In this document: piece after piece, positions 18,243 through 27,305 of the stretch
How the letters are laid out: each line of letters begins with the position of its first letter
Position numbering within the stretch: position 1 is the first letter of the stretch
Source of the DNA: Streptomyces aurantiogriseus
GTDB lineage: Bacteria > Actinomycetota > Actinomycetes > Streptomycetales > Streptomycetaceae
Reading direction: 5' to 3'
NCBI RefSeq assembly: GCF_014649375.1
Contig: NZ_BMSX01000003.1
Span: 124,001 to 188,000 of the forward strand
Length of the DNA stretch: 64,000 bases
Translations under genes and position numbers: made by a program
The notes under the pieces: model-generated
What the model saw: the letters and a program-made list of their open reading frames with translations, nothing else
Told to the model about the DNA's origin: nothing
Databases searched by the model: none

Positions 18243-19871
18243 ATGAGCAGCAACGGGGGAGCCCCACACGAGGCCGACGAGACGACGAGTTTCGTTCTGC
18301 GACCACCGAACCAGCCCGCGGCCGCGCCGCATCCGGACCACCCGCACGCGGTGCCCGCACAGGTGGCGTCCGTTCCGCAGGAGCCCGGCGCCGGGCGGCT
18401 CATCGCAGGCCGCTACCGGCTCCTCGCCAAGCTCGGGCACGGCGGCATGGGCACGGTGTGGCGCGCCAAGGACGAGATGGTGGACCGCGAGGTCGCGGTC
18501 AAGGAGCCCCGCATCCCGGACCACCTTCCCGAACGGGAACGAGCCAACGCCTTCGAGCGGATGCGGCGCGAGGCGCGGGCCGCGGCCCGGCTGGACCATC
18601 CGGCGGTGGTGAACGTCCACGACGTCGCCGTCGTCGACGGACAGCCGTGGATCGTGATGGAGCTGGTCCACGGGCGCTCCCTCGGCAGCGCCCTGCAGGA
18701 GGGCACGCTGAGCGTGCGCGAGGCGGCCCGGATCGGCCTGGAGGTGCTCGGCGCGCTGGAGGCCGCGCACGCGGCGGGCATCCTGCACCGGGACGTGAAG
18801 CCGGACAACGTGCTGCTCGGGCGGCACGACCGGGTCGTCCTCACCGACTTCGGCATCGCCCAGATCGAGGGCGAGACGAACCTGACCGACACCGGCGGCT
18901 TCGTCGGCTCGCCCGAGTACATCGCGCCCGAGCGGGTGCTGGGCCAGCGCCCGGGCCCGGCCTCCGACCTGTGGTCGCTGGGTGTCGTGCTGTACGCGGC
19001 GACGGAGGGCGTCTCGCCGTTCCGCCGCAGCAACACCCCGGCCACCCTCCAGTCCGTCCTCAACGCCGTGCCCGCGCCGCCCGCCGCCGCGCAGGGCCCG
19101 CTCGCCGAGGCCATCAACGGCCTGCTGGACAAGGACCCGGCCCGCCGCCCGCAGGCCGCGCAGATCCGCGCCCTGCTGGAGCGCGCCGCGAACCCGCCCG
19201 CGCCGGTGCCCACCCAGGTCGTGCAGCACACCGAAGTGCCCCGCAGAGGGTTCCGGTTCGGGCGGACGGCGTGGATCGGGCTCGGGGCCGCGGTCGTCGC
19301 GGCGGCGGTGACGGCGTACCTGGTGATCGCCGACCCGTTCGCAGGGACGCGGCAGGACGGCTGGAAGACGGCCCACGAGAAGGACGTCACCGCGACCCTG
19401 GCGGTGCCCGACGGCTACGAGAGGGGCGTCCCCGACCGCTCCTCCGACGACAGCCACTGGGTCAGCTACACCGACCCGAGCGGAGCCCTGTCGATCATGC
19501 TGTCGGTGGAGCGCAAGGCGGAGGACACGAGCAACGACATCAAGGAGTCCGCGGCCGCCCAGATGTACGCCGACAACGGCGAGTTCAAGAACAACGGCAG
19601 CTACCGGCTCGACATGCCGAAGGGGCCCCGGACCCGGACCGACGACAACGCGACCTTCCACGGGAAGAAGGCCGCGGAGAACACCGTCACGTACACCACC
19701 GACGACACCCAGAACCCCCGCCCCCGCGAGCTGAGGATCTTCTACTACAGGTCCTCCGCCGGCGACATGTACCGGCTCACCATCGCCTACCCGGGCAAGG
19801 GCGACTTCACGGAGCGCGGCCGCGAGGTGGCGAAGACGGCGATCGCGGAACTGGAGCTCGACAAGCCCTGA
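18243..19871 (+). CDS. Membrane Ser/Thr protein kinase, fifth in cluster
   Basis: A 542-residue kinase with a roughly 50-residue Pro/His-rich extension before the catalytic domain. GHGGMGTVW, VAVKEPR, LHRDVKPDN, TDFGIAQ and APERVLG are all present. A very short linker precedes the membrane helix (AWIGLGAAVVAAAVTAYLVI). The outer domain begins TLAVPDGYERG; its central Trp-Glu motif is replaced by ENTVTYTTDD. ATG 18243 follows GGATGGAG at good spacing and is preferred over ATG 18219. Confidence 0.92.
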   Translation: MSSNGGAPHEADETTSFVLRPPNQPAAAPHPDHPHAVPAQVASVPQEPGAGRLIAGRYRLLAKLGHGGMGTVWRAKDEMVDREVAVKEPRIPDHLPERERANAFERMRREARAAARLDHPAVVNVHDVAVVDGQPWIVMELVHGRSLGSALQEGTLSVREAARIGLEVLGALEAAHAAGILHRDVKPDNVLLGRHDRVVLTDFGIAQIEGETNLTDTGGFVGSPEYIAPERVLGQRPGPASDLWSLGVVLYAATEGVSPFRRSNTPATLQSVLNAVPAPPAAAQGPLAEAINGLLDKDPARRPQAAQIRALLERAANPPAPVPTQVVQHTEVPRRGFRFGRTAWIGLGAAVVAAAVTAYLVIADPFAGTRQDGWKTAHEKDVTATLAVPDGYERGVPDRSSDDSHWVSYTDPSGALSIMLSVERKAEDTSNDIKESAAAQMYADNGEFKNNGSYRLDMPKGPRTRTDDNATFHGKKAAENTVTYTTDDTQNPRPRELRIFYYRSSAGDMYRLTIAYPGKGDFTERGREVAKTAIAELELDKP

Positions 19872-19967
19872 GAGCGGGCGGGCGGACGTCGTGAAGGCGC
19901 GGCCGGAAGCGGGGCGGTTCACCGTGGATCGGTGGGGGTGACGCCCCGCTCGTGGTAGTCATGAGAC

Positions 19968-21845
19968 ATGACCAACGGCGGGGACACCGGAGGCGACAAG
20001 GGCCGGACGGTCGGCGGCCGTTACCGGCTGCTCGAACGCATCGGCTCCGGCGGCATGGGCACCGTCTGGCGGGCCCGCGACGAGCTGGTCGATCGTGAAG
20101 TCGCCGTCAAGGAGCCCCGGTTGCCCGGCGACCCCGAGGACGAGGCGCACCGCCGGGCCGCCCACCGCCTCTACCGGGAGGCCCGCGCCGCCGCCCGCGT
20201 CGACCACCCTTCCGCCGTCTCCATACACGACGTCGTCGTGGAGGAGGGGGACGAGGGCCTCCAGGACGGACTGCCCTGGATCGTCATGGAGCTGATCCGC
20301 GGCGAGTCCCTGCACGAGGTCCTGCGTCGCGGGCCCCTGGAGGCCGCCGAGGCCGCCCGCATCGGCCTCGCCGTCCTCGGCGCCCTGCGCGCGGCGCACG
20401 CCGTCGGCATCGTCCACCGCGACGTCAAGCCCGCCAACGTCCTGCTCGGCCCGCACGGCCGCGTCGTCCTCACCGACTTCGGCATCGCGCACGTCCAGGG
20501 CGAGGAATCCCTCACCGTCAGCGGTGAGTTCGTCGGCTCCCTGGAGTTCATCGCCCCCGAGCGGATGTCCGGCCGTGGCGCCGGCCCCGCCTCCGACCTG
20601 TGGTCCCTCGGCGTGCTGCTCTACGCCGCCGTCGAGGGCTGGTCTCCTTTCCGCCGTACGACCCTGGAGTCCACGCTCGCCGCGATCCTCGCCGCGGACC
20701 TGCCCGAGCCGAAACAGGCCGGCCCCCTCGGCCCGCTCCTCGTACGGCTCCTGTCCCGGGCCCCCGACCGGCGGCCGGGCCCGGCGGAGGTCGCCGCGGT
20801 ACTGGAGGCGGTGGCCGAGGGCCGGCCGGTGACGCCCTTTCCCGCGGCGGGTGAGGAGACGGAGGGAGCCGAGCCCCAGGACGTGGGGCAACTGCGGGAG
20901 CTGGGGGACGATGCGGGGACGGTGCGGTTGGCGGCAGGGGGCGGCGACGGCGCCGTAGCAGCGGAGGGCGGGGCCGATGCCGTAGAAGCGGGGGAGCAAG
21001 CCGAGGGGAACGAGCCGGATTCCGACGGGAGCCCCGAGCGGGATGCCGGGGCGAGCCCTGAACCGGGCTCCGGTGCGAGCCCTGCGCGGGGTGCCGGGGC
21101 GAGCCCTGAGCCGGATTCAGGTGCGAGCCCTGTGCGGGAAGTCGAGGCGAGCCCCGAGCCGGATTCAGGTGCGAGCCCCGAGTCCGCAACCGCCGCGCAC
21201 CCCTCACGCCCCTTCTCGCGCGGCCCCTTCCACCGCCGATCCCTCCCTCTCGCCCTCCTCACCGTCCTGCTCGCCTGTGGCGCCTGGCTCGGGGTGGCCT
21301 TCCTGGGGAAGCCCGACAGCGGGGCGATCACGGAGTGGACCGGGACCTACACCCCGGCCTCGGAGATCACGCCGACCCCGGAGCGGACGACCCCCTGGGT
21401 CATCCACCGGGAGTCCGACATGAACGCCGTCCTCTCCCTCCCCGTCCAGTACCGCGAGTCCGCCCGCCAGGGCAGCGCGAGTGGGCAGCCCCGGCTGGTG
21501 GTCTACTCGGCCGGTTCCGTGGACGTACGTCTCACCCAGTGGGACGAGGCACCCTCCTCCCCCGCGGACCGGGCCGCGCAGGCGCACAGGACGTGGGACG
21601 GGTACGACGGGGACGCGCGGACGCAGACCACCCGCACCACCTTCCAGGGACACGCGGCCGTCCTCGCCGACACCACCTACGGCATGGAAGGGTCCCCGAC
21701 CCGTGTCATGGAGCTGTTCGTCCGCACCGACGACAGCCGGATGTACGAGCTGCGCGTGGACATGCCGAAGGGGACACCGGACGAGAAACAGGGCACGGCG
21801 GTCTTCAAGGCGGCCCGCGACCGTCTGCGGATCGGAACGCCGTAG
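19968..21845 (+). CDS. Membrane Ser/Thr protein kinase with Ser-Pro-Glu repeat linker, sixth in cluster
   Basis: A 625-residue kinase. GSGGMGTVW, VAVKEPR, VHRDVKPAN, TDFGIAH and APERMSG are intact. The juxtamembrane linker (about residues 285-410) is strongly acidic. It contains about seven copies of an 8-residue unit of the type GASPEPDS (DNA about 21030-21190), which is likely disordered. One helix follows (LALLTVLLACGAWLGVAFLG), then the shared outer domain (AVLSLPVQYRES, later MYELRVDMPKG). It is the last kinase gene before a 137-base gap and an unrelated metabolic gene. Confidence 0.92.
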   Translation: MTNGGDTGGDKGRTVGGRYRLLERIGSGGMGTVWRARDELVDREVAVKEPRLPGDPEDEAHRRAAHRLYREARAAARVDHPSAVSIHDVVVEEGDEGLQDGLPWIVMELIRGESLHEVLRRGPLEAAEAARIGLAVLGALRAAHAVGIVHRDVKPANVLLGPHGRVVLTDFGIAHVQGEESLTVSGEFVGSLEFIAPERMSGRGAGPASDLWSLGVLLYAAVEGWSPFRRTTLESTLAAILAADLPEPKQAGPLGPLLVRLLSRAPDRRPGPAEVAAVLEAVAEGRPVTPFPAAGEETEGAEPQDVGQLRELGDDAGTVRLAAGGGDGAVAAEGGADAVEAGEQAEGNEPDSDGSPERDAGASPEPGSGASPARGAGASPEPDSGASPVREVEASPEPDSGASPESATAAHPSRPFSRGPFHRRSLPLALLTVLLACGAWLGVAFLGKPDSGAITEWTGTYTPASEITPTPERTTPWVIHRESDMNAVLSLPVQYRESARQGSASGQPRLVVYSAGSVDVRLTQWDEAPSSPADRAAQAHRTWDGYDGDARTQTTRTTFQGHAAVLADTTYGMEGSPTRVMELFVRTDDSRMYELRVDMPKGTPDEKQGTAVFKAARDRLRIGTP

Positions 21846-21892
21846 AACATCACAGGACTTCACCGCACAACGCCCTGATCAGCGGGTTTGTT

Positions 21893-21908
21893 GCCAGTGA
21901 CCACTGGC
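21893..21908. promoter_or_regulatory. Inverted repeat upstream of the succinate-semialdehyde dehydrogenase gene
   Basis: GCCAGTG and CACTGGC flank an AC spacer, a perfect 7-bp palindrome about 75 bases before the start codon. Its size and place fit a repressor or activator operator. No regulator gene is adjacent. Confidence 0.35.
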
Positions 21909-21982
21909 GTCGTGTGTGCGGTCGGTGAATCCCTATTACCGCCGGGTACCAAAAGCCTTTCCCACGTCATACTCTGCGCCTC

Positions 21983-23614
21983 ATGACGGACTCGCAGGCC
22001 CCGGAAAAGACCGGTACCACGCCCACCGCCGGTACCAACCCCCTCGCCCCCGCCCCCACCGGCGTCCGTACCGCCGCCGATGTGGTCACCCCCCAGCTCG
22101 TCGCCCACCTGACCAAGGGCGTCGTCGGGTCCGGGCGCACCGCCAACCACACGCCGTTCACCGGCGAGAAGCTCGCCGACCTGCCCGAGTCCACCCCGGA
22201 GGACGTGGAGAAGGCGTTCGCGGCGGCCCGTGCCGCGCAGCAGGTCTGGGCACAGGTGCCGGTGCGGGAGCGTGCCGCGGTCCTGCTCCGCTTCCACGAC
22301 CTGGTGCTGGAGCGCCAGGCCGAGGTCCTCGACCTGATCCAGCTGGAGGCCGGCAAAGCCCGTCTTTACGCTCACGAAGAGGTGCAGGCGGTCGCCGTCG
22401 CCGCCCGTCACTACGGCCGCAAGGCCCCCGCCTACCTCAGGCCCAAGCGGCACACGGGCGCCATGCCGACCCTGACGAAGGTCACCGAGCTGCGCCACCC
22501 GCGCGGTGTCGTCGGCCAGATCGCCCCCTGGAACTACCCCCTGGAGCTCTCGGTCGGCGACGCGCTCCCCGCCTTCGTCGCGGGCAACGCGGTCGTGATG
22601 AAGCCCGACACGGAGACCTGCCTGACCGCCCTGTGGGCCCGCGACCTCCTCATCGAGGCCGGCCTGCCCGCCGAGGTCTTCCAGGTCGTCATCGGCGAGG
22701 GCCCGGTCATCGGCCCCGAGGTCGTCCGGCACGCCGACTACGTCTCCTTCACCGGCTCCACCCGCACCGGCCGCGAGGTCGCCCAGGGCGCCGCCGCCCG
22801 CCTGGTCGGCGTCTCCCTCGAACTCGGCGGTAAGAACGCCATGCTGGTCCTCGACGACGCCGACATCGAGAAGGCGGCCGCGGGCGCGATCCGCGCCTGT
22901 TTCTCCTCCGCCGGCCAGATCTGCATCTCCATCGAGCGGTTGTACGTCCACGAGTCCGTCGCGGACGCCTTCCTGGAGCGCTTCGCCGCCCGCACCCGGT
23001 CCATGCGCCTCGGCACCTCCCTCGCCTACGGCGCCGACATGGGCTCCCTGGTCGGCGAACGCCAGCTGGAGACGGTGAAGCGGCATGTGGAGGAGGCCGT
23101 GGCGAAGGGCGCGAAGGTGGTGGCCGGCGGCGTCGCCCGCCCCGACATCGGCCCGTACTTCTTCGAGCCCACGATCCTCGACGGCGTGACGGAGCCCATG
23201 TCCGTCTGCGCGGAGGAGACCTTCGGCCCGGTCGTCTCGATCTACCGCTTCAAGACGGACGACGAGGCGATCGAGCTCGCCAACTCCACCCCGTACGGCC
23301 TGAACTCCTCGGTCTGGACGAAGGACGGCCGCCGCGGCCGCGAGATCGCCGCCCGCCTGCGCACCGGCACCGTGAACGTCAACGAGGGCTACGCCGCCGC
23401 CTACGGCAGCGTCCAGTCGCCCATGGGCGGCATGAAGGACTCCGGCCTCGGCCGCCGCCACGGCTCCGAGGGCATCCTCAAGTACACGGAGGCCCAGACG
23501 GTGGCCCAGCAGCGGTTGCTGCCGATGGCGCCGTCGCTGGGGATGGACGACGAGAAGTACGCGGAGTTCATGAGCAGGAGCCTGCGACTGATGAAGGCGT
23601 TCCGCTTCCGCTAG
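21983..23614 (+). CDS. gabD2: NAD(P)-dependent succinate-semialdehyde dehydrogenase
   Basis: A 543-residue aldehyde dehydrogenase that would oxidise succinic semialdehyde to succinate (end of the GABA shunt and related routes). The ALDH hallmarks are GQIAPWNYPLE, the general base in VSLELGGKN (about residue 280) and the nucleophile Cys314 in SSAGQICIS. The C-terminus has PMGGMKDSGLGRRHG. The first 40 residues are Thr/Pro/Ala-rich and not part of the fold. The substrate call is based on resemblance to actinobacterial GabD2-type enzymes, so another aldehyde is possible. No GABA transaminase is next to it. The following GMC oxidoreductase gene is co-oriented after 72 bases. Confidence 0.8.
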   Translation: MTDSQAPEKTGTTPTAGTNPLAPAPTGVRTAADVVTPQLVAHLTKGVVGSGRTANHTPFTGEKLADLPESTPEDVEKAFAAARAAQQVWAQVPVRERAAVLLRFHDLVLERQAEVLDLIQLEAGKARLYAHEEVQAVAVAARHYGRKAPAYLRPKRHTGAMPTLTKVTELRHPRGVVGQIAPWNYPLELSVGDALPAFVAGNAVVMKPDTETCLTALWARDLLIEAGLPAEVFQVVIGEGPVIGPEVVRHADYVSFTGSTRTGREVAQGAAARLVGVSLELGGKNAMLVLDDADIEKAAAGAIRACFSSAGQICISIERLYVHESVADAFLERFAARTRSMRLGTSLAYGADMGSLVGERQLETVKRHVEEAVAKGAKVVAGGVARPDIGPYFFEPTILDGVTEPMSVCAEETFGPVVSIYRFKTDDEAIELANSTPYGLNSSVWTKDGRRGREIAARLRTGTVNVNEGYAAAYGSVQSPMGGMKDSGLGRRHGSEGILKYTEAQTVAQQRLLPMAPSLGMDDEKYAEFMSRSLRLMKAFRFR

Positions 23615-23635
23615 CCCACAACCAGCCACAGTCGG

Positions 23636-23673
23636 CCCGCACCGCACACTCAAACCCGCACCGCACACTCAAA
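23636..23673. repeat. Perfect 19-bp tandem duplication
   Basis: CCCGCACCGCACACTCAAA occurs twice, at 23636-23654 and 23655-23673. It ends right at the AAAGGGGAG ribosome binding site of the GMC oxidoreductase gene. It probably arose by recent slippage. Confidence 0.9.
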
Positions 23674-23686
23674 GGGGAGACCGCAG

Positions 23687-25465
23687 GTGCCACAGGACGC
23701 TTACGACTACGACGTCATCGTCGTCGGATCGGGCTTCGGCGGCTCGGTGACCGCCCTTCGCCTCACGGAGAAGGGCTACCGCGTAGGCGTCCTGGAAGCC
23801 GGCCGCCGCTTCACCCGGGAGTCGCTCCCCAAGAACTCCTGGGACCTGAGGAACTACCTCTGGGCGCCCAAGCTCGGCCTGTACGGAATCCAGCGCATCC
23901 ACCTGCTGGGCAACGTCATGGTCCTGGCCGGCGCGGGCGTCGGCGGCGGCTCCCTCAACTACGCCAACACCCTCTACGTCCCGCCGAAGGCCTTCTTCGA
24001 GGACCCGCAGTGGCGTGACATCACCGACTGGCAGGAGGAGCTGCGGCCGTACTACGACCAGGCGCGCCGCATGCTCGGCGTACGGCTCAACCCGACGACG
24101 ACCCCCTCCGACGTGCACCTGAAGGCGGCGGCCGAGCGGATGGGCGTCGGGGACACCTTCCACATGGCGCCGGTCGGCGTGTTCTTCGGGGACGGGCAGG
24201 ACGCCGACGGGTCGCTGCGGGCGAGGCCGGGGGAAGAGGTAGCGGATCCCTACTTCGGTGGCGCGGGCCCGTCCCGCAAGGCCTGCACCGAGTGCGGCGA
24301 GTGCATGACCGGCTGCCGCCACGGCGCGAAGAACACCCTGAACGAGAACTACCTCTACCTCGCCGAGAAGGCGGGCGCGGTCGTGCACCCGTTGACGACG
24401 GTCGTGTCGGTCACGGACGACTCACAGGGCGGGTACGCGGTGACCACCCTCCCCACCGACGACCGCCGCAGGGCGAAGGGCCGCACCTTCAAGGCCCGCA
24501 AGGTCGTCCTCGCCGCAGGCACCTACGGCACCCAGACCCTGCTGCACCGCATGAAGGCGAACGGCCGGCTGCCGTACCTCTCCGACCGTCTGGGCGAGCT
24601 GACCCGCACCAACTCCGAGGCACTGGTCGGCGCCCAGACCGACGACCGCCGCTACCGCAGGGTGACAGGGCAGGCGAGGGTCGACTTCACCCGCGGAGTC
24701 GCCATCACGTCCTCCATCCACCCGGACGAGAACACCCACATCGAGCCGGTCCGCTACGGCAAGGGCTCCAACTCGATGGGCGGCCTGTCGATCCTCCAGG
24801 TGCCCTACGCCGAGGGCTCGTCGAGGGTCGGCGGCTGGCTGGTGAACGCGGCCCGCCACCCGCTCCTCGTCCTGCGCTCCCTCTCCAACCGCCGTTGGTC
24901 GGAGCGGACCATCATCGGCCTGGTGATGCAGTCGCTGGACAACTCGCTGACGACGTATCTGAAGCAGACGGGCGTCGGCAAGGGCCTGCTCACGGCACGC
25001 CAGGGCCACGGCAGCCCCAACCCCAAGCAGATCAAGGCGGCTTCTCAGGCCGCGTCCGCGATCGCCGCCGACATCAACGGCTTCGCCGGCTCCAACGTCG
25101 GCGAGCTGATGGGCACCCCCCTCACCGCCCACTTCCTCGGCGGCTGCCCCATCGGCGCCTCGCGCGAGACCGGCGTCATCGACCCCTACCACCGCCTCTA
25201 CGGCCACCCCGGCATCTCGGTCGTGGACGGCGCCGCGGTCTCGGCGAACCTGGGCGTGAACCCGTCCCTGACCATCACCGCCCAGGCCGAGCGCGCGATG
25301 TCGTACTGGCCCAACAAGGGCGAGGAGGACCCGCGCCCGGCCCAGGGCACGGCGTACGAACGCCTGAAGCCGGTGGAGCCGAAGGCGCCGACAGTCCCGG
25401 CAGAGGCGTTCGCCGCGCTGCGGCTGCCGTTTCTGGGGATGCCGACGGTGCCGCCGAAGCCGTAG
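23687..25465 (+). CDS. GMC-family FAD oxidoreductase (cholesterol-oxidase-like)
   Basis: A 592-residue flavoprotein. The N-terminal VIVVGSGFGGSVTALRL binds FAD. The C-terminal GMC part has GGCPIGASRETGVIDPYHRLYGHPG and VVDGAAVSANLGVNPSLTITA. Around residues 199-215 a cysteine-rich CTECGECMTGC followed by RHGAKNT is typical of the cholesterol-oxidase-like branch and could bind a metal cluster or be structural. GTG 23687 is supported by AAAGGGGAG. The substrate cannot be told; a sterol, alcohol or polyketide-like compound is possible. It may be co-transcribed with the upstream aldehyde dehydrogenase, which would suit an alcohol-to-acid sequence. Confidence 0.85.
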   Translation: MPQDAYDYDVIVVGSGFGGSVTALRLTEKGYRVGVLEAGRRFTRESLPKNSWDLRNYLWAPKLGLYGIQRIHLLGNVMVLAGAGVGGGSLNYANTLYVPPKAFFEDPQWRDITDWQEELRPYYDQARRMLGVRLNPTTTPSDVHLKAAAERMGVGDTFHMAPVGVFFGDGQDADGSLRARPGEEVADPYFGGAGPSRKACTECGECMTGCRHGAKNTLNENYLYLAEKAGAVVHPLTTVVSVTDDSQGGYAVTTLPTDDRRRAKGRTFKARKVVLAAGTYGTQTLLHRMKANGRLPYLSDRLGELTRTNSEALVGAQTDDRRYRRVTGQARVDFTRGVAITSSIHPDENTHIEPVRYGKGSNSMGGLSILQVPYAEGSSRVGGWLVNAARHPLLVLRSLSNRRWSERTIIGLVMQSLDNSLTTYLKQTGVGKGLLTARQGHGSPNPKQIKAASQAASAIAADINGFAGSNVGELMGTPLTAHFLGGCPIGASRETGVIDPYHRLYGHPGISVVDGAAVSANLGVNPSLTITAQAERAMSYWPNKGEEDPRPAQGTAYERLKPVEPKAPTVPAEAFAALRLPFLGMPTVPPKP

Positions 25466-25503
25466 CGCAAGGGCATACGGGTCACAGCGGCGGGGGACAT
25501 GCG

Positions 25504-25543
25504 AAAGGGACCTGCACCCCCCTCCGAGCGCAGGTCCCTTTTC
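25504..25543. terminator. Bidirectional terminator
   Basis: AAAGGGACCTGC (25504-25515) pairs exactly with 25530-25541 and is followed by TTC. The A/T ends on both sides make it usable by both the GMC oxidoreductase transcript and the convergent LAETG protein transcript. Confidence 0.9.
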
Positions 25544-25570
25544 GTTGGTGGCCCTAGGGCCGGTTCAGAC

Positions 25571-26530
25571 TTACGCCTGCACCTTGCGGCGGCGCACCGC
25601 GAACACCGCACCCGCGCCGGCGACGACGGCGACACCGCCGACCAGGCCGATCATCGGCATCGCGGAGCTGGAACCGGTCTCGGCGAGGCTGCCGGTGACC
25701 TGCGGGGTGGTGCCGCTCGGCTTGCTGTCCGAGACCGGGGCCTTGCCGCCTTCCTGCGGCTTGGTGCCGTCGGTGTCGGTGCCGGCGGCGACGATCTGGA
25801 ACTTGTACGAGATGTCACCGAAGCCGGTGCAGTTCGCGTCGCTGTCGCCGTAGATCGTCGCGCCCAGCGAGAAGCCGGCGCCGACCGGGGCGGACGCCTT
25901 CACGTTGAGGCGCAGCGGGATGTTGACCTCGTACTCGGGCTTCAGCTCGTCGGTGTAACCGACGAACCCGACCGCGTAGCCCTCCTCGTCGACGTTCTCC
26001 CAGACATCGTCGTCCGGGTTCCAGGTCTGGAGCTGGACCTGCTTGCTCTTGAAGAGGTCCTCGCCGTACTCGTCGGAGGAGGCGCCGGCGAGGAAGTTCA
26101 GCTCCTGGAGGGTGGAGTCGGAGTTGTTGGTCACGTCCAGCGAGAACTTGTGCCAGCCGCTGCCCGCCGCGATCTTGCCGGGCAGGCCGGTGATGTCGAC
26201 GTCGACCTTGGTGTCCTCGCAGATCGACGGCTCGGGGTCCGGGGTCGGCGACTGGGAGGCGGAGGCGCTCGGCGAGCTGGAGCTCGACTGGGAGGCGGAG
26301 GCGCTCGGCGAGCTGGAGCTCGACTCGGAGGTGGAAGCGCTCGGCGAGCTGGAGGTGCTGGCCGACTCCGACTGGGAGGCCGAGGCGCTCGGGGAAGTGG
26401 TGTCGGACGCGGAGGCGCTCGCGGAGGGGGACGCGGAGTCGGATGCGAACGCGGCCGGGGCAGTGAGCAGCGCAAGCGGCGCAATCGCGGCTGTCGCTGC
26501 GGCGGCTGCCATGGCACGACGAAGCTTCAT
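25571..26530 (-). CDS. LAETG cell-wall-anchored surface protein
   Basis: A 319-residue exported protein. A signal peptide ([22 protein letters not shown], ending near AFA) is followed by a Ser/Ala/Pro-rich stalk (about residues 30-105). A single beta-rich domain follows, with [14 protein letters not shown] and a partner cysteine in DANCTGFG. The C-terminal sorting signal is LAETG at residues 282-286, then a hydrophobic segment and RRRK. LAXTG is the known recognition motif of class E sortases in Streptomyces, so the protein should be covalently attached to peptidoglycan. The stalk is encoded by near-identical 36-base repeats (26255-26400). The start has a GAGG ribosome binding site. Its function is unknown; adhesion or a surface scaffold is likely. 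Confidence 0.9.
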   Translation of the reverse strand: MKLRRAMAAAAATAAIAPLALLTAPAAFASDSASPSASASASDTTSPSASASQSESASTSSSPSASTSESSSSSPSASASQSSSSSPSASASQSPTPDPEPSICEDTKVDVDITGLPGKIAAGSGWHKFSLDVTNNSDSTLQELNFLAGASSDEYGEDLFKSKQVQLQTWNPDDDVWENVDEEGYAVGFVGYTDELKPEYEVNIPLRLNVKASAPVGAGFSLGATIYGDSDANCTGFGDISYKFQIVAAGTDTDGTKPQEGGKAPVSDSKPSGTTPQVTGSLAETGSSSAMPMIGLVGGVAVVAGAGAVFAVRRRKVQA

Positions 26531-27305
26531 GAAGACCTCAAGGAGTCCAGGTGGAGGGCTCCGCGTGTGGGGCGCGGGTGTGGCCCTTGGTTCGCGAGGT
26601 TTGATCCGTGAAACCTGTGAAAGGTTGCCCTGCCGCTCACAGAATTTTTATGTGGTCTGGATCACTCGGATCACCCCTGCCTCAGGCCGCCCCGGACACC
26701 GAGGAGTCCGGGGCGCGGGGACGACGAAGGGCCCCGCGGGACGGATCCGCGGGGCCCTTCTTTATCGTCAGCACCGGCGTCAGGGCAGCGCCGGTGCCTG
26801 GGAGCGGCGCCGGGGGGTTGCGCCGCTGGTCTCTCGAGCGCCCTCGTCCGCACCGGGTCGCCGCCGGGGCGCGCGGGGGGCGCGCGACCGGTCTGGACCT
26901 TTGGCGGTCGTTCGGGGCAGAGCGCCTCATTGCAGTTCAAGGGCTGCAACGAGGTGCAATGCGGTTGTCCCCGGCGGGACTTGGGTCTTTCTACGCATCG
27001 TGCTGGATGAACGCGGCGCCCGCAACCGTTTGACCCAGCCCTTGTGCATTTTTGCCATTCCCGCCGGTCGGCCCCGGGCGTCCCCGAGGCCGACCGTTCT
27101 CTTGGGTGACCGGGCTGCTGTCCCCTGCCGTCCGGTCACTTCCCTGGAGCGAGGTCCCACGACGCACAGCACGATCCGTACGCCTCATCACTCCAGCGAG
27201 CCACGCGTGGTTCTTCCGGGCCCGCCCCTGGCTGGAACGGACACCGGGACCAACGAAGCCGTCCGGGACCGGTCACGCGCCGTACGGGTGAGACGGAGCC
27301 CGAAC
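26531..27305. other. 775-base intergenic region with hairpins, no confident gene
   Basis: It holds the LAETG gene promoter side (AT-rich 26600-26670, with direct repeats GGATCAC at 26659-26674 and TTTCAC pairs on the minus strand). It also has a strong hairpin at 26727-26759, an inverted repeat CATTGCA/TGCAATG at 26928-26961, and a second hairpin CGGTCGGCC/GGCCGACCG (27065-27073/27088-27096) followed by TTCTCTT. A 43-codon minus-strand frame (26927-27058) begins [13 protein letters not shown], but its third-position GC is low and its ribosome site weak. Confidence 0.5.
26727..26762. terminator. Strong hairpin terminator
   Basis: AAGGGCCCCGCGG (26727-26739) pairs exactly with 26747-26759 across a 7-base loop. 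It is followed by CTTTA on the plus strand, with a short A-rich flank on the other side. No gene ends immediately upstream on the plus strand, so the transcript it stops is not obvious. Confidence 0.8.
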
